Assembly (NCBI GenBank): GCA_026770585.1
Contig: MU647346.1
Span: 40,236-51,078, forward strand
DNA from: Baffinella frigidus
Lineage: Eukaryota; Cryptophyceae; Cryptomonadales; Baffinellaceae
DNA: 10,843 nucleotides
Direction: 5' to 3'
Positions 1-6,922 of the stretch are shown here, piece after piece (the first letter of the stretch is position 1; each line of letters opens with the position of its first letter). The position numbers were made by a program, and so were the translations under genes. A model generated the notes under the pieces. The model was given only the letters and a program-made list of their open reading frames with translations. It ran no database searches and was not told the origin of the DNA.

Positions 1-418
1 ATTGCTGCTTGGTGCTTGGTGCCAGGGGGAAGGGAGCCGCACTATCTGAGCGATGCTACAAGTGCGATGCGAGACACAGGTCAGGGAATGGGGATGGGGG
101 GTTGGTGGACAGCGATGGATGATAAGGAAGCAAGGAGGAGGGAGCAGGAACGTCCTGAGGTTGCCGAAGTGCATGTGGCAACACTGGAGGGTGGTGGGCA
201 GTGGCGATCGGGGGGGGGCAGTGCAGAGGGGCAGTAGAGGGCAATAGAGGGCAGAAAAGGGCAGATAAAGGCATATGTAGAGGGTGGAGGGGGTCAGAGG
301 CGAGGAGTCTTGCGGCTGATTGACGGGCTTAGGACGAACGTGGTGCGGGAAGCACTTGCGTTGGAACCCTAAACCCACCCTAATCCTCGCGCCCTAAACC
401 GTGAACCGTCAACGGCAG
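1..418 (+). other. Upstream stretch, probably intron, no exon recognised
   Basis: G-rich sequence with short overlapping open frames but no recognisable channel segment. It ends in CCCTAAA-type units and the acceptor used by the first exon. I infer that it is the intron preceding exon 1, because the N-terminal part of the channel must lie further upstream. Confidence 0.5.
367..400 (-). repeat. Degenerate CCCTAAA (telomere-type) units at an intron end
   Basis: CCCTAAACCC (367), CCCTAA (378) and CCCTAAACC (392) sit within 34 bp, 19-52 bp before the acceptor of the first exon. They are opposite in strand to the array at 10497-10557. CTAA within the unit could also act as a branch site. Confidence 0.6.
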
Positions 419-505
419 GTGCGGCTGCGGATCAAAGAGGTGCAGATGTCGGACATGTACCCATTCACCAACTGCACCATGGATCCCAACGCCATCGAGC
501 CCGAG
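419..505 (+). CDS. Exon 1 of the window: palm/beta region before the thumb
   Basis: Encodes 29 residues beginning VRLRIKEVQMSDMYPFTNC. It opens after AACGGCAG and must end before the in-frame TAG at 518; the only usable donor is GTCTCT at 506. The 'PFTNC' placed shortly before the next Cys pair recalls the 'P-x-x-x-C' segment that precedes the thumb in ASIC/ENaC proteins. The usual Tyr just before the thumb cysteines is not obvious, so a small extra exon in the following intron cannot be excluded. Confidence 0.6.
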
Positions 506-3206
506 GTCTCTGCCACCTAGCCAGAGCGCAGCCATGTTCGCCACCTTTGCGCGCGCAGCACACTGCCGGGTTGGGTTGGTGGCGCGAGTCTGCTTCCGGT
601 TGGCGATGCCGTGTGCGCGCGGGGGTGCACCTGCGTCGCTGCCACCACCGACCGACCACCACCACCAATGCATGCATCACGTTGCATCACCGGCAGACTT
701 GCCCGCGGCATCGACCAATTCACGCGGGCGATTGGCACCGTCCTCCGCCCCTGTTTCGAGGCAATCGCTCTAATGGCACGCTGACGAGGGTGTCGGCGGT
801 GGTGGTGGCGTACAGCGGTCAGGTTTGACAAGTTTGTAAACCTCGCCCCCCCCCTTGCGGCAGCTCTGCGAAACGGAGTGCATCCAGAAGACGATTGCGG
901 AGCGGTGCTGCGACTCGAGCATCGACCCTCTCGCGGGGCTCACCACCGACCGCATCGCCTCCGACCCCATGCTCGTCTGCCCCCTGGGGGTCACCGAGGA
1001 GGTCGAGCAGTGCATCCGCCAGGTTCGTGCCTTGAGAGCGACCACTTTTGGCGTTTTTTTGCCATGCGGCTGTTCATGCCACCCACGTAGGCGTCCAGGT
1101 ACGGATTGCCCCCCGTCTCCGTTGAACAACAACGTGTAGTGTGTGAACTGTGAGAGAACTCTAGATCCTGGTAGCCTACCAACTCGTGCAGGGGGTCTTA
1201 GAACATGGGCACGCTGGTCTTATAATCGTTGAATGGTCTCCCAGGTGAAGCGCGATTCGCACAATGGGCAAGTGTGCAAGCACCCAGAGAACCTGTCCAC
1301 GGCGCGCGGGGATCGGTTTGGGTGGTATGACGCCACCTCCGAGGCCCAGAAGAAGCTGGTCCCTCCCTTCCACCCACCCAAAGGGCCGTACAGGAATAGG
1401 AGCAGGAGACAAAGGTGTAGGGCCCCACCTGAGTGCAGGGATTGCTCGAAGGGCGAGGCATCGTGCGTGTGTGATTGAGGGGTGCTCTGGCGCACTGCTC
1501 GTGCGAGAACCGAGGCCGAGGGCAGACCGCGTCAAGATGTTAATGTCTAGCAAGGAGGAACGCCGGTGCCGCTCTCGAGAGTGAGCGGTGGCTCACCACT
1601 TCTCGTGCACTGCGGATCTTGAGGCTCCTGCTAGCCTGCAAGAGCCACGCCTTATACACGGCGTGGGTGGCGCCAGTGACTGACGCGCGGTGTTGCCGGT
1701 TGCGTGGTTGTCATGGCATGCAAACCTCCGTGGTTGATCACCCACCGTGGCACAGGTGGAGGAGAAGGTGCTTGCGGGAGAGTCGCGGCTCTACTGCCCC
1801 TCCCTCTGCAACAAGCAGACATTCGAACCAGTCTACACGACATCCGGGACCAGCCTGACGGAAGGAGCGGCTCTCGCCATCGCGTCCCAGCTTGTTTACG
1901 AGTCTGCCCCCCACACACCCTGACCGAACTCTTCTTACTTACCCAGCTCTCCCGGGGGACGCGCACAACCTCTGGCCCAACCCCCCTGCCAGCCTGCCAG
2001 CCTACTCGCCTTGCAGATAGAGAGCGATCAGCAGCATGCCACCGCCTGTCTCGTTTCCCAGCGTACTGGATTGCGCAGCCGCCCCCCCCTACACTCGTCT
2101 CCGCTGCGGCGATTGGGCCCTCGCCATCGTGTCCCAGCTTGTTTACGAGTCTGCCTCCCACCAACCCTCGACCGAACTTTTCTTCTCCTATTTTACTCTC
2201 GACACAGGTCCTAGGTAGGCCCCGACCGAAACAAATTTACTCACCTGGGCAGCCCTCCCGGGGGAAGCACAGGTGGCCTGACCTCCCCCTCGGGGCGCGC
2301 TTCTCGCACCTTCTCAGATTCGTACCAGAACGTGCCAGCCTGTCTCGCAGCGAGAGAGATCAACAGCATGCCACCGCTGCCATCTTGTCCCAGCGTGCTT
2401 GCTTGCGCAACCGCCTTCCCCTACGCTCGTCTCCTCTGCGGCGATGGGGCATGTGCGTTGCGCACGCGTGGGGGGTGAGGCCTGGCATGCACATGCACAC
2501 GTTCATGTGCTAACGTCCTGAAAACCGGGTAGTTAAGCCTACGGTATTGTCTACAGTAGACCGTAGGGGCCTAGGGGGGGTCCCATGAAACATTAGGTCC
2601 TTGGGGCCCTTCGGCCTATCGTAAGCAATACCGTAGGCTTAACTACCTGGTTTCCAGAACGTTATCTTATTACGTGGCGGTAATGGAAGGACAGTGCAGG
2701 CAAGTAATCCATGTTCTGACGGGGCAGGAAACCAGCGAAGGTTGAGAAGATGACGAAGCAGACGGGATGTGCTGAATCGCCAGACGAATGCATCGCGCTC
2801 ACAGTCTCATACGTCAAGAAAAACTTCGCCGTCGTTCACGTCTTGTGCGCGCCAAGCCCCCCTCCCCTCCCCTCCCCTCCCCTTATCTCCCGCATCTCCC
2901 CTCCCCTCCCCTCCTCTCCTCTCCTCTCCCCTCCCTTCCATTCCCCGAAGTGCCCCAAACCCAACCAGCAGCCGCCCGCAGGCAGCAAGCTGGAGAGAGG
3001 TGGCGGGTTCTGATGCCATGTGTCTGGCTGTTGTTACACATGGCCCGAGATCTCGCTCGGGACAGAAAGTGGACTTGGTCTAACGTGGACGTGACTTGTG
3101 TAAAGTCGCTCCGGCTTTCTCTATGGGGTATTATCCGCAGACGTCTGGATCGCCTCCCGCGCTCACCGTTTGTCCAGCGTGCCGGTAGAGACCCTGTGTT
3201 CAGCGG

Positions 3207-3247
<41 letters not shown>

Positions 3248-3464
3248 GAGCGCGTGCAAGAGGCGAGGGGCTGATCGCGTGGCCTTGTGGCGTGGCTTCT
3301 CTGGTGCGCAGGTACGACTCCTTCGAGATCGAGACGGTGCAGATCACGCCTGCCATGTCTGCCTTCAGCCTGTTTGGTGCCATCGGTGGCAACCTCGGCA
3401 TGTGGTACTCCTCCCTTCTCCCCCTGACTCTCTTTGCCTCTCTCTCTCTCTCGCTGTCTGTCTT

Positions 3465-3499
<35 letters not shown>

Positions 3500-4124
3500 T
3501 GCGCGCGCGCTCTGTCTCTCTTTCTCTCTCTCTCTCTCACACACACAAACACACACTTGCCCTGTCTTTCCCTTTCTCTCTCATTCAACGACAAAACTTG
3601 CCTCATGTTTTTAGCAGCCTCTCTCTTCCCCCCCGGACCCCAGCCCCACATCATGCAGCGTGCCTCTGTCCCGTGAGACATTCTGTCACATGAGACAGTG
3701 GTGCCACCATCGCCGCAATCTCAGTCTACTCTCGCTGTATACGTATATGTGCCACGGCCGGAGTTCCCCATCATCCCCTCCTACCCTCACTACTCACACG
3801 CAAGAGAGCTTATCAAGGACTGAGGTCGTGGCATTGCGGGTCCAAGACAGCCAGCTAAACAAGCGTGTTGTGTGGGGCAGGGTGGGTGTGTCGATGATGA
3901 CGATTCTCGAATCGATGGAGTGGCTCCTGGTCGCCGCGGCCGCAGGCCTCTGCTGCGTGGGCTGCTGCGCGGCCAAACGCCGACCCTCTTCCTCCGACAA
4001 CATGCCGCCGAGCGAATTGAGGAGTGCGACGATCATGTATGCTCAGCCGCCCGCGATGGTGCACCCCCCGCTGCCGATGGGGAGCGTCAGGGGTGTCAGC
4101 ACGTCGTCCCAGTTCGGAGTGTGA
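419..4124 (+). CDS. DEG/ENaC/ASIC-family sodium channel, C-terminal part, six exons (5' partial)
   Basis: Join 419-505, 864-1022, 1756-1893, 2762-2844, 3312-3404, 3881-4124; phases match at all five junctions (0,0,0,2,2) and the 804 nt end in TGA, giving 267 residues. Seen: C-x3-C-x8-C-C (residues 31-45), further Cys at 68 and 79, the C-P-S-L-C pair (96-100) followed by Y109 and S112, a last extracellular strand (NFAVVHVLYDSFEIETVQ, 149-166), GAIGGNLGMW (178-187), a G-V-S selectivity-filter triplet (189-191), then ILESMEW and a hydrophobic helix to about 216. This order matches thumb, palm and TM2 of DEG/ENaC trimeric cation channels, plasma-membrane proteins that pass mainly Na+. Family members usually run 500-700 residues, so roughly the N-terminal half lies upstream. 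Inferred: a membrane cation channel; gating stimulus unknown. Exact ends of exons 1, 3 and 4 are less certain than the rest. Confidence 0.82.
506..863 (+). other. Intron 1
   Basis: A 358-nt intron, GTCTCT...CGGCAG. It holds a G/C-rich stretch and ends in a C10-type pyrimidine tract. I see no additional exon with good family similarity. CTCTGC occurs just inside the 5' end (508) and again right after the 3' end (864). Confidence 0.6.
864..1022 (+). CDS. Exon 2: cysteine-rich thumb domain of the DEG/ENaC-like channel
   Basis: Encodes 53 residues from LCETECIQKTIAERCC to EQCIRQ. The acceptor is a strong C-rich tract ending GCGGCAG; the donor is CCAG|GTTCGT. The spacing Cys-x3-Cys-x8-Cys-Cys, then Cys after 22 residues and Cys again after 10, follows the disulfide ladder of the DEG/ENaC thumb, with CC where animals usually have C-x-C. 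Confidence 0.8.
1023..1755 (+). other. Intron 2, with a possible antisense coding remnant
   Basis: A 733-nt intron, GTTCGT...GGCACAG. Direct joining of exons 2 and 3 gives EQCIRQ-VEEKVL with family-like Cys spacing, so no exon is needed between them. On the minus strand around 1040-1480, protein-like pieces in different frames (for example GGNPYLDAYVGGMNSR and HTCPLCESRFTW) suggest a decayed inserted gene, not identified. Confidence 0.6.
1756..1893 (+). CDS. Exon 3: end of thumb and return to palm
   Basis: Encodes 46 residues, starting VEEKVLAGESRLYCPSLCN and ending ALAIASQL. The CPSLC-x8-Y-x2-S pattern corresponds to the conserved C-x-x-P/L-C...Y...S element of the family. The acceptor is GGCACAG|GTGGAG and the donor GTTTAC at 1894 is weak; reading on would hit a stop at 1921. 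The last 23 nt and the donor are copied again downstream at about 2118-2150. Confidence 0.75.
1871..2449 (+). repeat. Imperfect tandem duplication covering the exon 3/intron 3 border
   Basis: Copy 1 (about 1871-2116) and copy 2 (about 2118-2449) share CTCGCCATCG-GTCCCAGCTT, GTTTACGAGTCTGCC, CCGAAC-CTTCTT, CTCCCGGGGGA, GAGAGCGATCAGCAGCATGC-like and CTGCGGCGAT landmarks in the same order. Copy 2 is about 85 bp longer because of an insertion near 2200-2260. Copy 1 starts inside exon 3, so copy 2 repeats 23 nt of coding sequence (ALAIVSQL for ALAIASQL) and the donor. Confidence 0.85.
1894..2761 (+). other. Intron 3
   Basis: An 868-nt intron, GTTTAC...GAAGCAG. It contains the rest of the tandem duplication and a palindromic element at 2502-2672. 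The long + strand open frame running through it (1704-2513) is out of frame with exon 3 and shows no domain. Confidence 0.6.
2502..2672. mobile_element. MITE-like palindromic element, family 1, copy in intron 3
   Basis: Arms TAACGTCCTGAAAACCGGGT (from 2511) and the complement of ACCTGGTTTCCAGAACGTTA (ending 2664) pair, and continue through TTAAGCCTACGGTATTG on both sides. Similarity to the second copy (4207-4373) extends a further 8-9 bp outward on each side, which sets the quoted limits. It is non-coding, with no clear target duplication. Confidence 0.8.
2762..2844 (+). CDS. Exon 4: last extracellular palm strand
   Basis: Encodes ECIALTVSYVKKNFAVVHV plus a split Leu codon (TT|G). The donor GTGCGC at 2845 gives phase 2 and makes a seamless join to YDSFEIETVQ in exon 5, the family's 'N-l-x-x-x-V-y-f-e' strand. 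The acceptor chosen is GAAGCAG|ACGGG, phase 0. AG sites at 2727, 2740 and 2783 are alternatives, so the first few residues are uncertain. Confidence 0.72.
2856..2938 (+). repeat. CCCCT/CTCCT-rich microsatellite
   Basis: Runs of CCCCT and CTCCT units with two short interruptions, starting about 11 bp after the intron 4 donor. Confidence 0.9.
3211..3245 (+). repeat. (GA)n microsatellite in intron 4
   Basis: About 17 uninterrupted GA units, followed by GGTGAG and lying 66 bp before exon 5. It is complementary to the (CT)n tract after exon 5. Confidence 0.95.
3312..3404 (+). CDS. Exon 5: palm strand and GGxxG entry to TM2
   Basis: Encodes 31 residues, YDSFEIETVQ to GAIGGNLGMW (Trp codon split TG|G). 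The acceptor is GGTGCGCAG|G and the donor GTACTC. The Gly-Gly-x-x-Gly-hydrophobic-Trp string directly before the filter is the most diagnostic DEG/ENaC signature in the window. The exon is 93 nt with phase 2 on both sides, so skipping it would keep the frame. (GA)n lies upstream and (CT)n downstream. Confidence 0.85.
3405..3880 (+). other. Intron 5
   Basis: A 476-nt intron, GTACTC...GGGGCAG. The first third is C/T-rich repeat; the rest has no recognisable feature. Confidence 0.75.
3430..3556 (+). repeat. (CT)n tract with TGTC interruptions and a short (CA)n end
   Basis: Mostly CT dinucleotides with CTGT interruptions and a GCGCGCGC island at about 3501-3508, ending in ACACACACAAACACACAC. The open frames here on both strands (Ser/Leu or Arg/Glu repeats) are repeat artefacts. 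Confidence 0.95.
3881..4124 (+). CDS. Exon 6: selectivity filter, TM2 and cytoplasmic tail
   Basis: Begins G-GTG-GGT-GTG after TGTGGGGCAG and completes the Trp codon of exon 5, giving MWVGVSMMTILESMEW across the junction. G-V-S fits the (G/S)-x-S filter. The hydrophobic run LLVAAAAGLCCVGCC completes TM2 and is followed by a basic stop (AKRRP). The tail of about 45 residues is Ser/Pro-rich, has no PPxY motif, and ends QFGV before TGA. Confidence 0.85.
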
Positions 4125-4206
4125 CGAGGAGAGCGGAGGGATCAGGGATCAGGTGCGGGGGAGGGGTGCTGCCAGCGTCGCGGGAGCACCCGGCGTGCCC
4201 GCTAAC

Positions 4207-4373
4207 TTCATAGGCTAACGGCCTGAAAATGGGGTAGTTAGGCATACGGCATTGCCTAGGACCTCCTACCGTAGGCCGAGGGATCCTAGGATCAAAAAGT
4301 CTCGGCCTACGGTAGGAGGTCCTAGGCAATGCCGTAGGCCTACCTACCCCATTTTCAGGCCGTTACCCTATTA
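4207..4373. mobile_element. MITE-like palindromic element, family 1, copy after the channel gene
   Basis: Arms 4216-4280 and 4301-4365 are inverted copies with two mismatches in 65 positions, around a 20-nt loop. The outer sequence TAACGGCCTGAAAATGGGGT matches the intron 3 element. It starts about 80 bp after the stop codon, so it may lie in the transcribed 3' region; an ATTAAA (4370-4375) at its right edge is a possible but unsupported poly(A) signal. Confidence 0.85.
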
Positions 4374-4569
4374 AAGTCTCAGACCAGTGTGCCGTCCGCA
4401 AACCACACCCCAAGTTGCCACGTCCAGGGCGCGTGTTGTTGCATCTTTCGCGTGTTGTTGCATGTTTCGGGACGGTGTTCCGGGAAAAGGGGTGCCTCGC
4501 TCCTCAGGAGCGACTCTGACGAGGAACATGGCGTTATTCAGGGATGCAGCTTACGTACACATAATGTGT

Positions 4570-4688
4570 ACAGGGATACCTCGCTCATAAGAAACCGCCC
4601 CCCCCTAAGACCTTACAGCAGGCCTATGTCTAGGGCCCTATTGTGGTCCTAGGGGGGTGGGCGTTTCTTATGAGCGAGGTACCCCTGT
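4570..4688. mobile_element. MITE-like element, family 2, copy A
   Basis: Inverted ends ACAGGGATACCTCGCTCATA and its near-complement around 4669-4688 enclose a C/G-rich arm and a core containing AGGCCTATGTCTAGGGCCCT. Both arms contain CTCGCTCATAAGAAAC, shared with copy B. Confidence 0.88.
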
Positions 4689-5131
4689 GCAGGCCCTCCC
4701 AACGGTTGAGCACGATTCGCGTTGAGGAAGTGTGCGCGGTGGTTCCCGGGTCCCTGTGAGAAAGGTACCCCGTTGAGACACGTGCAGTGCGAGTGGGGTG
4801 TGTCCATACAATACTTGTACTTGGATGGTTGGTGCTGCGAGGCAGGTGCGGGGGTAAATTGACAGGCAACCTCTTGAAGCGCTCGACAGTGCGGTTGGGA
4901 GCGGACAGACATGCATCACTCAGTATCTCTGTACATCAGGACTCAGAGGGGGGGTGAGCCGTTGGTGAAACCTCCGCAGTCTCCCCGGCGAACAAACCAC
5001 GACAGGTGTTGGTATCTAGGCTCTAAGGGCATCTATGGACGCAAGGTTATGAGGACGTCGGCGTAGATTCACGCCTCCTAAGTACATTCACCAGGAGCGC
5101 AGCTGCTGGACACCCGCCGCGCGGACATCGA
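4689..5131. other. No gene seen between family 2 copies A and B
   Basis: Mixed-composition sequence with many stops in all frames. I see no exon, RNA gene or repeat that I can support. Confidence 0.6.
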
Positions 5132-5254
5132 CTACAGGGCTACCTCGCTCATAAGAAACCGCCCCTCCCTAGGACACTACAGTAGGCCTATGCCTAGGGC
5201 CCTATGGAGGACCTAGGGGGGGTGCGGTTTCTTATGAGCGAGGTACCGCTGTAG
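5132..5254. mobile_element. MITE-like element, family 2, copy B
   Basis: CTACAGGGCTACCTCGCTCA at the left mirrors TGAGCGAGGTACCGCTGTAG at the right, with CATAAGAAACCGC in both arms and a CCTAGG-rich stem. The core AGTAGGCCTATGCCTAGGG is in the same orientation as copies A and C. ACTAC at 5131 and 5256 could be a short target duplication, but it overlaps the left end. Confidence 0.88.
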
Positions 5255-5796
5255 CACTACACGTCCACGCAATGTCTCCTCGCGGGGAATGTCTTGTGTG
5301 GCCCATCAGAACCCATCAACTAGTCTCATAGCTACGAGTTGTTGGGCCCTTGAAAAGTATTGAGGACTTTATTGACATGCGCACATCGCGGTACCCGTAC
5401 AATGACACTCCCGCACACCCGCTGAGAGAGCACGCTCGTGCGAGAGAAGGAGAGAGCGCGATAGAGAAGAACCACGAGATTAAGCGAGAGAGAGGAAGAT
5501 GGAGACGGAGCGGTGGCTGGCTCTGAGGCGAGAGTGGCAGGCTATGCATCAGAGTTCCCCACCGACCCATACAGGGGCCTCGCATGAAGGCAAGAGCCAC
5601 GTGACAGCGCGCATATTGTATCGTGTCCCGCTCTCCCTCAGACTCTCGACAGAAGCCAAGAGTCTCGCCCCCCTCCCAGCAGAAACAGCACCGCGGCTCT
5701 CAAGCAGGCACGGACCTCTGCTCGCCTGGCCAGGCGAGCAGAGCAGTGCCATCCAAGCGGACACGGCTAAGCGCTACCACCAGAACCAGAGCCATC
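5255..5796. other. No gene seen between family 2 copies B and C
   Basis: Contains a purine-rich GA stretch (about 5424-5512) and a 28-bp palindrome (5716-5743). The open frames are short and unrecognised. Confidence 0.6.
5716..5743. repeat. 28-bp perfect palindrome with no loop
   Basis: CTCTGCTCGCCTGG is followed immediately by its exact reverse complement; pairing stops at 5715/5744. Confidence 0.97.
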
Positions 5797-5922
5797 CTAC
5801 AGGGGTGCCTCGCTCATGAGACCCCCTGCCCCCCCCCTAGGAACCTACAGTAGGCCTACGCCTAGAGCCCTACGGAGGTCCTAGGGGGTGGGCGTGTTGG
5901 TATGCGCGAGGTAGCCCTGTAG
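5797..5922. mobile_element. MITE-like element, family 2, copy C (most diverged)
   Basis: Ends CTACAGGGGTGCCTCGCTCA and GCGCGAGGTAGCCCTGTAG are inverted; the core CAGTAGGCCTACGCCTAGAG matches copies A and B. The inner arm is altered (GAGACCCCCTG against GTGTTGG), so the hairpin is less perfect than in B. Confidence 0.85.
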
Positions 5923-6208
5923 CGGTTGGGTCGACAACTTCCTGGAACGCTCGGCATGAAGCAGACGCCAGGAAGTCAAGCCAGGAAGTCGCCATGAAGC
6001 CAGAAACCGGAAGAGGAAGAGGAAGCGCTATCGGGAGAGCACCTCCACCTGTTTTGAGGGATGGGTCTTGACTGCCAGGTTTGCCGCGTGGGGTGTGCGA
6101 GTGCAGGGCGAGGGTCGCATCTGCAGGGCGAGGGTCGCATCTGAGGGGCGAAAAAACAAAAAAACTGGTCTTTCAAGAGCAGGTGAGGGGGGCTGCGAGC
6201 TCTGTGAC
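5923..6208. other. Non-coding stretch with short direct repeats
   Basis: CCAGGAAGTC occurs at about 5969 and 5983, and a 20-bp unit (TGCAGGGCGAGGGTCGCATC) occurs twice in tandem at 6102-6141, followed by a partial third. No gene is recognised. Confidence 0.6.
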
Positions 6209-6383
6209 CGAGAGAGAGAGAGAGAGTGAGAGCGAGCGCGAGCGAGCGAGAGCGAGAGCGAGATGCAGAGAGAGAGATCGAGAGCTAGCGAGCGAGATAG
6301 AGATGAAGAGAGAGAGAGAGAGAGAGAGCGAGTCAGAGAGAGAGAGAGAGAGATGAAGAGATCGAGAGCGAGAGAGAGAGAGA

Positions 6384-6415
<32 letters not shown>

Positions 6416-6416
6416 A
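6209..6416 (+). repeat. Long GA-rich microsatellite
   Basis: About 208 bp made of GA, GAGC and GATA units. The minus-strand open frame of Ser/Leu repeats and the plus-strand Arg/Glu frame are by-products of the repeat. Confidence 0.95.
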
Positions 6417-6922
6417 AGCGACCTCGGCGGCAGAGCGTCTGCAGAGGAGGCAGACTGAGAGGCACTCTCACCTCTAGGCGAGGTCCACTTAAGTAGCCAT
6501 TAGTAGCCACTGATTAGCCAACTAGGAGTGACTGCTCTTCGCGTGCAAGCATTTACCTCACCAATATATGGTTTGGAGAAACGAAAGGCTACTCCTCTGC
6601 TCTGAGGGGTGTTCCGTTCTGAGGGCTCTCTTCATCTCTCTCTCTCTCGAAGGCGAGGGTGTCGCGCCCCCGGCAGACATTGAGTGTGGCAGCAGAGGTG
6701 TGCAGCCAGAGGAGGGTCGCCAGCAGCCAGAGACACTCTGCGGGGAGGAGGGTCGCCAGCAACGCTCTTGCCCAAGCCCAAGAACCATCTTCCATCTATC
6801 ATCTACCATCTACCATCTGCCTACAAGACGGTGTGACGCCCCCGAATGCCCAACGCCGCATTGACCCGGTAGGTAAGAAGGTTGATGGCATGGATGAGGT
6901 ACCTGAGCGTCGATGAAGGTGG
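6417..6922. other. No gene seen; small direct repeats
   Basis: GGAGGGTCGCCAGCA occurs twice (about 6713 and 6747), and CATCTA-type hexamers run through 6784-6818. The open frame at 6568-6864 shows no domain. Confidence 0.55.

Larger units (their letters stand above)
2845..3311 (+). other. Intron 4
   Basis: A 467-nt intron, GTGCGC...GTGCGCAG; the same GTGCGC hexamer opens it and sits beside its acceptor. It contains a C/T tract near the donor and a (GA)n tract near the acceptor. Confidence 0.7.

Noticed and set aside
534-828. Open frames in intron 1 as an extra channel exon
   Set aside because: They show no family motif, and exons 1 and 2 already join in phase; a very small missed exon remains possible.
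1704-2513. 269-residue open frame on the + strand
   Set aside because: It is out of frame with exon 3, runs through the duplication in intron 3, is Pro/Arg/Ser-rich and shows no domain. The exon 3 reading frame carries the family motifs instead.
3163-3693. Arg/Glu-repeat and Ser/Leu-repeat proteins on both strands
   Set aside because: Direct translation of GA/CT microsatellites inside introns 4 and 5.
4387-4919. Short open frames reading TSLIRN on both strands
   Set aside because: They are translations of the inverted arms of family 2 copy A, which explains the same peptide on opposite strands.
6028-6510. 160-residue minus-strand frame rich in Ser-Leu
   Set aside because: Product of the long GA-rich microsatellite.
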